DNA of 32,377 nt, taken from positions 1 to 32,377 of the forward strand of contig JAFGDW010000198.1 in assembly GCA_016931935.1 (NCBI GenBank), in the 5' to 3' direction. Position 1 is the first letter of the stretch, and every line of letters begins with the position of its first letter. Source of the stretch: Candidatus Zhuqueibacterota bacterium. GTDB taxonomy: Bacteria > Zhuqueibacterota > Zhuqueibacteria > Thermofontimicrobiales > Thiofontviventaceae. The notes beneath the pieces are model-generated. The model had not been told where the DNA came from, did no database searches, and worked only from the letters and a program-made list of their open reading frames with translations. Made by a program: the position numbers and the translations under genes. Shown piece after piece: positions 8,131 to 16,827 of this stretch.

Positions 8131-9393
8131 CTAGTCGAGCGTTGACAACGTAAACACCGGCTGGCGTTTTTCCAAATATGTTTCATTACAGAATGGCGAA
8201 CCAAAACCGTATTCATCGGCGCAGCGCATTAACGAATCAAATACCTCGGGACGGAAAATCAACCGGGTGGGTTTCACCTTGTCCTGAATAATGCTGCGGA
8301 TCAACGTGCCGCTGAACGGTTGTTTTTTGTCGTCATGACCGCACAAGCCCGAATATGTCACTTCGCCACACACCGGGCAGTACCACCATTCCAGCACGCG
8401 GACAGGTTTAATGCGCAGGCTGTTTTCTGGCAGGCCATCGAAAATACGATGAGCGTCGTACGGTCCGTAATAGGTGCCCACACCAGCATGATCACGTCCA
8501 AACATGTGGTGAGTGCAACCAAGATTTTCACGGATAATCGCATGGAGAATTGCTTCGCGCGGACCGGCATAACGCATGTCCCACATTACAAACGACACCA
8601 AATGTGTCGCTGGCCGGAAGTAGCCGGCATCCTGCAATGTTTGCTGGCCGATCAGAATGGCTTCATCGATATAATCTCCCGCCCGTTTCGGACCAATAAT
8701 GGCGCTGACAACAATCCCTGATTCCAGCTTCTCTACCGGCATTTCTCCGTGTGTAGAAAACCAGGCGCCTTTCATCAACCACTCATGGCCACTATGTGGC
8801 ACATTACGGGTTTGATGGGCTACGGAACGTTTCCAGCCTTTTTCCGCCATTTTTTCGCGCATGGTAAGTGGTGTGTACCAGAACTGGCCGTACGGTGGTT
8901 GGAAGACCGGCGAATTAATCAGTGTAATTTCTCCGGCTAAAAACGTATCGTTCAGTTTATTGTACATGATGACGCCGGGATGTTTGGCATCGGTTGTGCC
9001 AAACACCGATTGTTGTAACTGCATCTTATCGAGCGAATAAATCTCCGAAATATCCATAATCGCAAGTGGTACATGCTGAAAGGTCAGAACAATTGATTGC
9101 CCGGATTTCAGTCCGGCATCTTTTACGACGGAACTTTCCACATCAAGCACGATTGGAATCGGCCATAATGTCCCATCCTGTGTCGTCATATTTTCACATA
9201 CGCTTTCCACATCGGCTTTACCCATAAATCCTTTCAACGGGGAAAAGAAACCATATGCAATATCAATAGATTCTCTGGCAGCCCGACCACTGATCGGAAG
9301 CTGTAGCAATCCTCCGATGCGTTTTTTAACCTGTGCCACATCTGTGATCACTCGTTCTGAAATCGTCTTGCCGCCGTGTCCAATCTGTGTCAT
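8131..9393 (-). CDS. sat: Sulfate adenylyltransferase (ATP sulfurylase)
   Basis: It catalyses ATP + sulfate to APS + pyrophosphate, or the reverse in sulfur oxidation. The product is 420 aa in the single-chain Sat/Met3 family. The nucleotide-binding motif QTRNVPHSGHE is at residues 194-204 (commonly QTRNPxHxxHE) and GRDHAGVG at 299-306. A Cys-rich segment near 338-350 (CPVCG then CGHD) is likely a zinc site, as in several prokaryotic enzymes. There is no fused APS kinase. The start at 9393 is chosen because ATG follows AAAGGAGATACAACA; an upstream in-frame TTG would add unconserved residues. No aprAB, cysC or cysH is present in the window, so direction and pathway cannot be told. Heptad repeats flank the gene on both sides. 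Confidence 0.93.
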   Translation of the reverse strand: MTQIGHGGKTISERVITDVAQVKKRIGGLLQLPISGRAARESIDIAYGFFSPLKGFMGKADVESVCENMTTQDGTLWPIPIVLDVESSVVKDAGLKSGQSIVLTFQHVPLAIMDISEIYSLDKMQLQQSVFGTTDAKHPGVIMYNKLNDTFLAGEITLINSPVFQPPYGQFWYTPLTMREKMAEKGWKRSVAHQTRNVPHSGHEWLMKGAWFSTHGEMPVEKLESGIVVSAIIGPKRAGDYIDEAILIGQQTLQDAGYFRPATHLVSFVMWDMRYAGPREAILHAIIRENLGCTHHMFGRDHAGVGTYYGPYDAHRIFDGLPENSLRIKPVRVLEWWYCPVCGEVTYSGLCGHDDKKQPFSGTLIRSIIQDKVKPTRLIFRPEVFDSLMRCADEYGFGSPFCNETYLEKRQPVFTLSTLD

Positions 9394-9445
9394 TGTTGTA
9401 TCTCCTTTATTGATAGATGAACTCAACTTAATTGTTTGATGGAAA

Positions 9446-9475
9446 AGCAAAGCGCATAGAGCATAGCGCAGAGCG
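9446..9475. repeat. Heptamer tandem repeat, CGCATAG family (4 copies)
   Basis: The units are AGCAAAG, CGCATAG, AGCATAG, CGCAGAG, followed by CG. The array sits just upstream of sat, on the opposite side from its sister array at 8049-8076. Confidence 0.75.
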
Positions 9476-9570
9476 TGTTATGTGCCATCTCCTTGACACA
9501 ATAAAATTCATATAAATGCTAGACTAAATTATATTGGAATTAAAAATTTGAAATGTGCTCACTGTTATCT

Positions 9571-11745
9571 TTACTCCACCCCACAACATTTCTTAAATTT
9601 CTTTCCACTTCCACATGGACAGGGATCATTGCGTCCGACAGTCATTTCTCCGTGTTGAATTGCTGCCCGGATTTGTTGTTGTCGCTGTATCTGTTGCTGT
9701 TCGTGCTGCCAGCGACGTGCCAAATTACGAAATGTAGGATCGGCATACGCTAAAAAAGACTGAAATGCGTCACACAAATAGCTGACTTGTTTACCACTAC
9801 CCAATCGATCTTTTGGGCACCCGCCGTAACATTGGTGAAGCCAACCGCATGCCTTGCATTGATCGGCTAAATCTGATTTGCGTTGTCCGAATTGGCGCTG
9901 CTGGTCAGAATTCAGCATATCGATGAGTTGATCGTTCATTATGTTGCCAAGCTTCCAGGCCGGTTCAACGAAAAAATCACATGAGTACACATCACCATTG
10001 TGCTCGACCACAGTGTAAACACCGCATTCCGGTAACAGTGTACATTCGGGCGGCGTTAATCCCACATAACTATGAAACAGCGAGTCAAAATAACGAATGG
10101 ATGTGGTTGGTTGCCCCGACTCAAAATCAGCAATCCACAAATCGAATAATTTCTGCAGGAATTGTCCGAATTGCTTAGGTGAAACTGAAAATGATGTCGT
10201 TTTCCCCGGATGAAGAGGAGCTGGCTCCACACAAGGGATAAATTGCATGAATGAAAATCCGGCTGATTTTAGGTAATGATATATTTCATCCGGAAATTGT
10301 ACAGAATAATTATTCACGACAGCAAGTGCATTCACTGCCACGTCAGAATCAAACAACATTTTCGCCCGATCAGATACTTTTTGCCACGATCCGCTACCGC
10401 CGTGCATGTGGCGATAATGATCGTGAACATGTTCCGGTCCATCAATCGACAAGCCAACCAGAAACTCGTGTTGCTTCAGGAACGCCGTCCATTGTTGATC
10501 AAGCAAAATCCCGTTGGTTTGGAGACCATTGCCTACGACTTTGCCCTGCCCATATTTTTGTTGTAAGTCAACTGCTTTTCTATAGAAATCCAGCCCCATA
10601 AGCGTTGGTTCGCCGCCCTGCCAGGCGAATGACATCTCTGTTCCACTTTGCTGCATTGCCTGCCCGATTGTTGCTTCGAGCACATCATCCGCCATCCGGT
10701 GAACAGCATTGTCCGGGAAAAGTCTAACTTTATCCAAATAAAAGCAGTAATTACAGGCCATATTACAATCGGGACCTGCAGGTTTGATTAATATGGAATT
10801 GAGCAGTTTTTTCGGTCGTGATTGGTCCGATGCCAATGATTTCGATTGATGAGTTTGTGCAGGTTGTGCCGATTCAACCTTTGTATCAAATTCCACAATT
10901 TCAGCGGACGCTTTCAGCTTGTCGATGTACGTTTCGAGGTGTCTGGTTTGCATTTCCTCATGCAGTTTGTATTCAATTTGGGATGTTACCTGTTCAAACG
11001 GAATTAACTGTTGTGGGCGTTGATCATAGACCTTAGCGATATGAAATCCGAATTCTGTCTGAAAAACCGGACTCACTTCGCCAGGCTGGAGTTTAAATAC
11101 GACATCATCAAACGCTTCCACCATCTGACCACGTGGAAAATACCCAAGATCGCCGGCCTGTTCCGGACAATCTGAATTGGACGAGGCCATTTCTTCAAAC
11201 GTTTTTCCGGCGTTAATTTGTTCGGCAATAGAAGCCATTACCTGTTTAGCTTGTTCTGCAGTAGTATTACCATCGATGTGTTTGACAATATGCGCTGCGT
11301 GTACCTGTTCCGGGATGATAAACGAATTCTTATGGGCATTGTAGTAAGAATTTAGCGCTTCCTGGGTCGGCTTAGGCACTTCATTATTCAATTGCTGAAT
11401 CAATTTTTCAGTTTGAAGCTGAAGCCGCACATCGGCTTTCAGTTTGGAAATATCTGTTTTGTTCAGACCGGTATTTTTCAGCATAGCAGCTTCCCCACCA
11501 TGCTCGTCAATCAATCCCTGATACTTTTTTTTGACATCGGCATCACTGATCACAATCTGTTTCCGGGCAGCCTGTTGCAACAGTACCCGTTCGATCACAT
11601 TTTCACGCGCCCACTCCGCCAGTTGCTTTTCCTGCTGTTCGCGGGATTGGTCCGCAAACACCCGTTGATAATCCGGTCGCAGCCGATTGATTTCTGCAAT
11701 AATCAGTTGAGGATCGATGGTTTCACCGTTGATGATGAGTGGCAT
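9571..11745 (-). CDS. Fusion: parvulin prolyl isomerase - anaerobic sulfatase-maturating radical SAM/SPASM enzyme - SEC-C motif
   Basis: The product is 724 aa with no signal peptide. Residues 1-135 are a helical SurA_N-like region, and about 145-250 a PpiC rotamase domain (HAAHIVKHI, GDLGYFPRGQMVEAFD, FGFHIAKVYD). A Gln/Ser-rich linker (about 285-315) follows. The radical SAM core has Cys327, Cys331, Cys334 in PDCNMACNYCFY, then FAWQGGEPTLMGL, LQTNG and LVGLSIDGP. The SPASM part includes CDFFVEP, holding the Asp that is catalytic in anSMEs, and CGGCPKDR-like Cys. The end, from residue 704, is a SEC-C motif (CPCGSGKKFKKCC). anSMEs convert Cys or Ser in the sulfatase C/S-x-P-x-R motif to formylglycine on the unfolded chain. 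The prolyl isomerase fusion is unusual. The gene starts 3 nt after the DUF3267 stop, so translation is probably coupled. No sulfatase gene is nearby. Confidence 0.9.
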   Translation of the reverse strand: MPLIINGETIDPQLIIAEINRLRPDYQRVFADQSREQQEKQLAEWARENVIERVLLQQAARKQIVISDADVKKKYQGLIDEHGGEAAMLKNTGLNKTDISKLKADVRLQLQTEKLIQQLNNEVPKPTQEALNSYYNAHKNSFIIPEQVHAAHIVKHIDGNTTAEQAKQVMASIAEQINAGKTFEEMASSNSDCPEQAGDLGYFPRGQMVEAFDDVVFKLQPGEVSPVFQTEFGFHIAKVYDQRPQQLIPFEQVTSQIEYKLHEEMQTRHLETYIDKLKASAEIVEFDTKVESAQPAQTHQSKSLASDQSRPKKLLNSILIKPAGPDCNMACNYCFYLDKVRLFPDNAVHRMADDVLEATIGQAMQQSGTEMSFAWQGGEPTLMGLDFYRKAVDLQQKYGQGKVVGNGLQTNGILLDQQWTAFLKQHEFLVGLSIDGPEHVHDHYRHMHGGSGSWQKVSDRAKMLFDSDVAVNALAVVNNYSVQFPDEIYHYLKSAGFSFMQFIPCVEPAPLHPGKTTSFSVSPKQFGQFLQKLFDLWIADFESGQPTTSIRYFDSLFHSYVGLTPPECTLLPECGVYTVVEHNGDVYSCDFFVEPAWKLGNIMNDQLIDMLNSDQQRQFGQRKSDLADQCKACGWLHQCYGGCPKDRLGSGKQVSYLCDAFQSFLAYADPTFRNLARRWQHEQQQIQRQQQIRAAIQHGEMTVGRNDPCPCGSGKKFKKCCGVE

Positions 11746-11748
11746 GGC

Positions 11749-12315
11749 TCAAGCCTGCCTTTCTGTTTCAGATATTAATTCCCCATCAGTTGTAAATACT
11801 TCCATCTCTGATCCGTGATCCAGTACCAATACATGTTTTGGCAACATTAGCATCCGTCCGATAAACCAGAAATCGCCACCGCCAGAGGCGACACTGGCAA
11901 TAAATAGCACCGCTGCAAAATACTTCACAACCGAAGACGCAGTCGCATAATAGGCAATCACCGTCAAAATTCCCATCAAAATTGCCGGCGCCAGACCGTA
12001 GACCACAAATTGATTGCGACTCAAATATGTATGCACCCGGCACTCGCACACTAGCCAGCGCCAGCGAATGCTCACCTGTTTCGATTTTATGAATATCATT
12101 GCAGCAAGCAGGTGAATACCTTCGTGCATATAAACAAATGCAATCATCACTACAGTAAAGATTGGTATGATGAACAACCTGTGCTTGAGCGAAATATTGG
12201 GCACCTGAACATCCCACGCCAATTTATAGACAAGCAGGTAGAGTATCACTCCAATGAAGATACCGAAAAAATTCAGCAGCAGGGCGTTGCCTTTGATAGT
12301 TGTGAGTTTTTGCAT
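11749..12315 (-). CDS. DUF3267-type membrane protein, putative zinc metalloprotease
   Basis: The product is 188 aa with about four hydrophobic segments (near 11-31, 46-62, 105-125 and 130-145). The motif HEGIH at residues 64-68 lies in or next to the second segment, as in DUF3267 putative zincins, where the two His and the Glu would bind and use zinc. A conserved-looking SGGGDF near 143-148 may supply a third ligand. The C-terminal 30 residues are acidic and probably cytoplasmic. The stop is 3 nt from the start of the anSME fusion gene, which suggests co-translation. The family's function is largely unknown. The start has no clear Shine-Dalgarno, so the true start could be slightly internal. 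Confidence 0.72.
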   Translation of the reverse strand: MQKLTTIKGNALLLNFFGIFIGVILYLLVYKLAWDVQVPNISLKHRLFIIPIFTVVMIAFVYMHEGIHLLAAMIFIKSKQVSIRWRWLVCECRVHTYLSRNQFVVYGLAPAILMGILTVIAYYATASSVVKYFAAVLFIASVASGGGDFWFIGRMLMLPKHVLVLDHGSEMEVFTTDGELISETERQA

Positions 12316-12392
12316 GTTAATGGCTTTAGTATATTTCCAATTGGGTTATTTAACACAAAGACTTATTAATATCGAAATAGGATTCTATTTTT

Positions 12393-13019
12393 TCACCGGG
12401 TAAATCGGGATATCCAAACGTAAAGCAGTTCGCCCCCCATTTTAAGCAACGCAAATACCAATAAGCCGCCAAAAGGATTTGGCCCACTCTTCGCAACAAA
12501 CGGCGCAACGATTACTGCAAAAAATAGAAATAACGACCATATTCCACCTTCAAGATTTAGCGGATGTTTTTTTGTGCTATTAGTTATGCCATAGTTAAAC
12601 AAATCCTGAACAAGTCGAATCAATCGGAAAAAAGCGATGGATAATAGTGGGTAGCGGAATTCCCCGACTATTATTTCTTTGATAAGATGCAACTTGTCAG
12701 ATATTAGATTTTCGAGCGATGCATAAGGGCCGTAAACCAGCAGCGCAAAAAAACCGAAGAATAAAATGAAACAGAATTCCAGTGCAAAATTATTTTTAAA
12801 ACCCTTTTCTTTTTTTAAAAATTGCACTTTTATTGCATCCGCAACAAGAACAATTACCCCTTCCATGATAAACAAAAATACCAAACCAAAACTGTCCCAC
12901 CCAAGATATACAACTCCATAAATAGGAACTAAATTGGTGAGAACGACAGAAATTGATCGATTAATCAAAGTTGAAGTTGAAATTTCGGGCTTTTTGGCAG
13001 TTCTGTTCTGGCTGACCAT
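12393..13019 (-). CDS. DUF6498-like integral membrane protein
   Basis: The product is 208 aa with five to six hydrophobic spans. The N-terminal stretch 'LTNLVPIYGVVYLGWD' followed by a hydrophobic 'ME' helix matches my memory of the DUF6498 pattern (NLxPxxGxxxxGWD...W/E-N). There is no signal peptide, catalytic motif or cysteine pattern. It lies 47 nt after uxaC and 77 nt before the DUF3267 gene, all on the minus strand, and may be part of the same long transcript. The function is unknown. Confidence 0.65.
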   Translation of the reverse strand: MVSQNRTAKKPEISTSTLINRSISVVLTNLVPIYGVVYLGWDSFGLVFLFIMEGVIVLVADAIKVQFLKKEKGFKNNFALEFCFILFFGFFALLVYGPYASLENLISDKLHLIKEIIVGEFRYPLLSIAFFRLIRLVQDLFNYGITNSTKKHPLNLEGGIWSLFLFFAVIVAPFVAKSGPNPFGGLLVFALLKMGGELLYVWISRFTR

Positions 13020-13066
13020 ATATTTGTCAGTTATGAAATTCTTGATTATTCATTATTTCTTTAAAC

Positions 13067-14482
13067 CTACAAATTATACGCTTCCTTCACCAACTCATAT
13101 GCCAACGCTTTCGCCATTCGCCGGGCATCGTCCATATCGACGATGTGACGGGCAACCAGGCCAGCCAGGAAATTGCAATCCACGCGGCGGCTCAGGTCGT
13201 GGCGCGCAGGGATGCTGGGGAACGCACGGGTGTCATCGTTGAAGCCGACAGTATTATAAATGCCCGCGGTCTCCGTGACCTGCTGACGGAAACGGGTCAT
13301 GCCTTCGATGCTGTCGTGGAACCACCATGCCGGACCCAGTTTCATCGCCGGGTAATGGCCGGCCAGTGGCGCCAGTTCGCGGGAGTACGTGGTTTCATCC
13401 ATCGTGAAGATAATAAGCTTCAGGCGGGGATCATTACCGTATTTATTAAGAAGCGCGTGGAGATTTTTAGTATATTCTGTCTGTACCGGGATGTCGCAGC
13501 CTTTGTCCGGACCATATTTGTGGAAAATCACCTGATTGTGATTCCGGAAAGAACCGGGGTGAATCTGCATCACCAGGCCGTCTTCGATGCTCATGCGCGC
13601 CATTTCCATATACATGTTGGCCATAAACAGGCGTTCATCATCTTCGCTGGACTGGCCTTTCAGGGCGCGCTGAAAGATAGCATCTGCATCGATTGCCGAC
13701 AGTTCATGAGTGTACGGGCTATACAATCCCTGATCGGTGGATACCGCGCCAAATAATTTAAAATAGGCACGACGATTTTCGATCGCCTGGATAAACGTTG
13801 CGAACGAGTTTATATCAAATCCACACACTTCTGACAAATCTTCAATCGCGGCTTTCCACCCGGCATTGCAGATGCTAACGACGGTATCGGGACGGAAACA
13901 CGGAACAATTTTGCCCGACCAGCCCGAGGCTTTGATTTTCTTGTGCTCTTCCAGCAAATCACTGGCAGCGTCGGTGGTGTTTAGTACTTCAATATTGAAG
14001 CGTTCGAACATTGCCCGCGGCAAAAATTCCGGCGAACTCAGTTTTTCCTGGATCTGATCGTAAATCCGCATTGCGGTTTCACCGGACAATTTTTGTTTGA
14101 TACCAAACACGACGGAAAACTCATGCGCCAGCCAGGCGCCAGTTGGCGTACCTGAATATAGATAAAAGTGATCACCAAAAATTTGCCAGATTTTGCGGTT
14201 GTCGGTTTCGTCGCGGTGACCGTTCTTATCCGGGATTCCCAGCGTCTCCAGTTTAATACCCTGCGAATAAAGCATACGGAAAATATAATGATCCGGTAAC
14301 AGAATCAACTCGGTCGGATCGGGAAACGGCTTGTTTTCAGAAAACAGTTTGGGATCGACATGGCCGTGCGGGCAGACAATCGGCAGTTCCTTCACATCGT
14401 CATATAAATCGCGGGCGACCGTACGAATCGATGGATCGGAATCAAAAAAGCGGTTTTCATCTAATATCAATGGTGCTGCCAT
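13067..14482 (-). CDS. uxaC: Glucuronate isomerase (uronate isomerase)
   Basis: It converts D-glucuronate to D-fructuronate (and D-galacturonate to D-tagaturonate), the first step of hexuronate catabolism toward 2-keto-3-deoxygluconate. The product is 471 aa, the usual length for UxaC. The metal-binding CPHGHVDP lies near the N-terminus. Also visible are RMLYSQGI, HPGSFRNHN and AWWFHDSIEGM, and the late FNDDTRAFPSIPARHD, all typical of this amidohydrolase-superfamily enzyme. The start at 14482 is chosen because its ATG follows AAGGAGG; the 11-residue upstream extension has no such site. It lies 90 nt after galU, in a cluster with glucuronokinase. Confidence 0.96.
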   Translation of the reverse strand: MAAPLILDENRFFDSDPSIRTVARDLYDDVKELPIVCPHGHVDPKLFSENKPFPDPTELILLPDHYIFRMLYSQGIKLETLGIPDKNGHRDETDNRKIWQIFGDHFYLYSGTPTGAWLAHEFSVVFGIKQKLSGETAMRIYDQIQEKLSSPEFLPRAMFERFNIEVLNTTDAASDLLEEHKKIKASGWSGKIVPCFRPDTVVSICNAGWKAAIEDLSEVCGFDINSFATFIQAIENRRAYFKLFGAVSTDQGLYSPYTHELSAIDADAIFQRALKGQSSEDDERLFMANMYMEMARMSIEDGLVMQIHPGSFRNHNQVIFHKYGPDKGCDIPVQTEYTKNLHALLNKYGNDPRLKLIIFTMDETTYSRELAPLAGHYPAMKLGPAWWFHDSIEGMTRFRQQVTETAGIYNTVGFNDDTRAFPSIPARHDLSRRVDCNFLAGLVARHIVDMDDARRMAKALAYELVKEAYNL

Positions 14483-14572
14483 GAGCGGCCTCCTTATTCG
14501 TATTGTGCTTATCAAATTCTAATGTCAAATGCCCCACACAATCATCGTGGTTGGCATATCATTTCAATATAA

Positions 14573-15445
14573 TTAATTGGGCAACGTATTTACTGTCTCT
14601 TTTAAAAACGTAGAAAATGGATCAGCAAACTCTTTCCGTTTGAGTGCAAATTCAACAATCGTTTTCAAATAATCCAGTTTGTTTCCGATATCGTATCGTT
14701 TACCTTCAATCGTACATGAAAAAATACTTTCCCGACGCAGCAGAATTCGCATCGCATCGGTCAGTTGTACTTCATTGTTTTTACCCCGTTTGGTCTTTTC
14801 AATCGCTTTAAAAATTTCAGGTGTAAGAATATACCGGCCCGCGATTGCCAGGTTGGATGGACTCTCTTCCACCGATGGTTTTTCAATTAATTCGGAAATT
14901 TCCAGAATGCGGTCACTCATTCTTTTGCCGCCAACAATCCCGTACCGATCAACCTTGTCTTCTGGTACCTGTTCCACACCGATAATGGTTTGTCTGTACT
15001 GTTCATACACATCGATCAATTGTTGTGTAACGGGAATTACCGAATCAATAATGGTATCACCAAGCAAAACGGCGAATGGTTCATCACCGGTATGAAGCCG
15101 TGCGTAATAAATAGCGTCTCCAAGACCATTTAATTCCTTCTGTCGAATGAAGTGAATATTTGCCATATCGGAAATTCGCCGGACTTCATTGTACAGTCGC
15201 TTGTCTTCTTTATTAACTAATGACATCTCAAGTTCAAAATTACGATCGAAATGATCCTCAATCGCTCGCTTTCCTTTTCCTGAAATTATTAGAATATCGT
15301 CAATGCCGGAATCAATTGCTTCCTGCACCACATATTGAATCGTGGGGGTATCAATTATCGGAAGCATTTCTTTTGGTTGAGCTTTTGTTGATGGCAGAAA
15401 TCGTGTTCCCAGACCTGCTGCCGGAATTACCGCCTTATGTACCAT
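14573..15445 (-). CDS. galU: UTP-glucose-1-phosphate uridylyltransferase family (GalU/GtaB type)
   Basis: The product is 290 aa, a nucleotidyltransferase with the signature AAGLGTRFLPSTKAQPKEML at the N-terminus. VVQEAIDSGID, LLGDTI, EKP and GRYILTPEIF are also visible. The family makes UDP-glucose from UTP and glucose-1-phosphate. The gene starts 11 nt after the glucuronokinase stop, and its Shine-Dalgarno (GGAG) abuts that stop codon. I therefore infer that it may also, or mainly, act on glucuronate-1-phosphate to give UDP-glucuronate, as UDP-sugar pyrophosphorylase does in plants. Sequence alone does not settle the substrate. Confidence 0.92.
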   Translation of the reverse strand: MVHKAVIPAAGLGTRFLPSTKAQPKEMLPIIDTPTIQYVVQEAIDSGIDDILIISGKGKRAIEDHFDRNFELEMSLVNKEDKRLYNEVRRISDMANIHFIRQKELNGLGDAIYYARLHTGDEPFAVLLGDTIIDSVIPVTQQLIDVYEQYRQTIIGVEQVPEDKVDRYGIVGGKRMSDRILEISELIEKPSVEESPSNLAIAGRYILTPEIFKAIEKTKRGKNNEVQLTDAMRILLRRESIFSCTIEGKRYDIGNKLDYLKTIVEFALKRKEFADPFSTFLKETVNTLPN

Positions 15446-15456
15446 GTCGATTTCTC

Positions 15457-16452
15457 CTATACAATATAAGGTTTAATCACGCGCGCATTAATTTTTTTCA
15501 GTTCAATAATCAGCCGTGTCAGCATCTCATCATCGGTATAAATACCAATTATCGATCCACCCGATCCGGTGAACTTGGCAGATGCGCCACATTCCCGGGC
15601 TGTATTCACTAATTCCATATTACTTTCACTGATGTTCATAATTTTTGTACGTAAATCAAAATTTCGATTGATAAGTTCATTGAGTGTTACGACATCCTGA
15701 TTTTCGATCGCCGTTTTTCCGGTTGTCGCCAAATCGGCAATTTCTTTCAATGTATCGATCACAGATTGGTCGCCACGATCGTAACGTGTACGGATGTCAT
15801 TCAATACTTTCCCGGATACTTTTCCCAAATCGGTTTTGTAGGCGATGTATAATTTGGGTAATAACTCCGGTTTGAGACAAATATACTCACCATGCCCTTT
15901 GCGCTTGAATTTTTTCTCATCAAAATCCATGTACACACAGCCTTCGTACGCCTGTATCACTCGATCCTGCAGGCCGGCATTGATTCCCAATTCTTCTGCT
16001 TCCGCTGCAAGTACAATATTGGGCAATATTTCGAGAGGAATTTTCACCTGATAAAATCGCATTAATGCACGTATGGTAGCTGTGATAATAGCGCTGGAAC
16101 CAGCGAGTCCGACCTGGCGGGGAATGGATGTGTAGTAACGAATAGTAAAATTTTTCGCACTCAATTTGATATTATTTTGTTCACAATGCTCGGTAAATTT
16201 TTTAATGGCTGCCTTAATTAATCGAGTGCCTCCGTAATAGCCGGTGAGGCTGACCGACTCCACCAAATGGTAAATATTCCTGAAGATACCCACATCCTGA
16301 TCGGCCGGTTCAATATGCAATTCCGGTGTCTGATACAATGATACATGCGCACCAAAATTCCGAACAGAAATCGAGATTGTTTTTCCAAAATAGCCATCGG
16401 ATGGATTGCCCAACAGTCCAGCCCGGGCGTAGGCTCGGGATTCAATAATCAT
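15457..16452 (-). CDS. Glucuronokinase-like GHMP kinase
   Basis: The product is 331 aa, a GHMP-family small-molecule kinase. The N-terminus ARAGLLGNPSDGYFGKTIS matches plant glucuronokinase motif 1. Motif 2 is PRQVGLAGSSA at residues 111-121 (ATP phosphate loop). EELGINAGLQDRVIQAYEG then MDF follows, again very like the plant enzyme. Motif 3 is AKFTGSGGSIIGI near the end. Plant glucuronokinase turns D-glucuronate into glucuronate-1-phosphate, for UDP-glucuronate salvage from myo-inositol or cell-wall sugars. The tight coupling to a GalU-type enzyme, with uxaC next, supports a uronate substrate. Related GHMP kinases acting on heptose or fucose are the main alternatives. The start follows AGGAAGG. 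Confidence 0.78.
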   Translation of the reverse strand: MIIESRAYARAGLLGNPSDGYFGKTISISVRNFGAHVSLYQTPELHIEPADQDVGIFRNIYHLVESVSLTGYYGGTRLIKAAIKKFTEHCEQNNIKLSAKNFTIRYYTSIPRQVGLAGSSAIITATIRALMRFYQVKIPLEILPNIVLAAEAEELGINAGLQDRVIQAYEGCVYMDFDEKKFKRKGHGEYICLKPELLPKLYIAYKTDLGKVSGKVLNDIRTRYDRGDQSVIDTLKEIADLATTGKTAIENQDVVTLNELINRNFDLRTKIMNISESNMELVNTARECGASAKFTGSGGSIIGIYTDDEMLTRLIIELKKINARVIKPYIV

Positions 16453-16827
16453 ACGGCCACCTTCCTGAATCGATTCATTGTCCTCACATCATTGCGTTTT
16501 ACAATGCCCACAAGTGTTGAAAATTGAGGCTATAAGGTAAGGTAAATGGAGGTTAAAATCAAGGTTTTTCTGAGCAGAATTGATGATGTAATTTCTATTA
16601 AAAAACATTCATTCCTCAGCTATCAGCAGACAGCATGTCAGGGGATGGAAATTGAACAGAACTGATGATTTACTAATGACTCAACATCATATATTTATAT
16701 GTGAGGGCTTCGGGATAAAAAAACCCGCTTTAGTTAATAATTTTAACTAAACCGGGTTTGTTCACATTTTTAAAATTGTAACTTTCTGCTTATCACAGCT
16801 TAATTGTCACCAGACACGACCCCATCA
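16453..16827. other. Intergenic stretch between glucuronokinase and the DUF4861 gene
   Basis: It holds the DUF4861 terminator at 16717-16756 and otherwise no gene. It must contain the promoter of the glucuronokinase operon, but only weak candidates are visible (for example TTGATT-N17-TACCTT on the minus strand, within about 100 nt of the start). Confidence 0.4.
16717..16756 (-). terminator. Rho-independent terminator of the DUF4861 gene
   Basis: The stem is CCCG-c-TTTAGTTA (16724-16736) with TAACTAAA-c-CGGG (16744-16756), 12 pairs with one mismatch and a 7-nt loop. On the minus strand a seven-U run follows (A-run 16717-16723). It separates the DUF4861 gene from the glucuronate operon. Confidence 0.85.

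Noticed and set aside
9394..9450. Upstream TTG start adding 19 residues to Sat
   Set aside because: The added stretch lies over the ribosome-binding site and part of the heptad repeat and is unlike the family; ATG at 9393 has a strong Shine-Dalgarno.
13145..13756. 203-codon plus-strand frame opposite uxaC
   Set aside because: Antisense of a clearly conserved gene; composition follows the opposite strand's codons.
14483..14572. Possible terminator between galU and uxaC (TGCC/GGCA stem)
   Set aside because: Stem is short, bulged and lacks a U-run on the minus strand; the genes are more likely co-transcribed.
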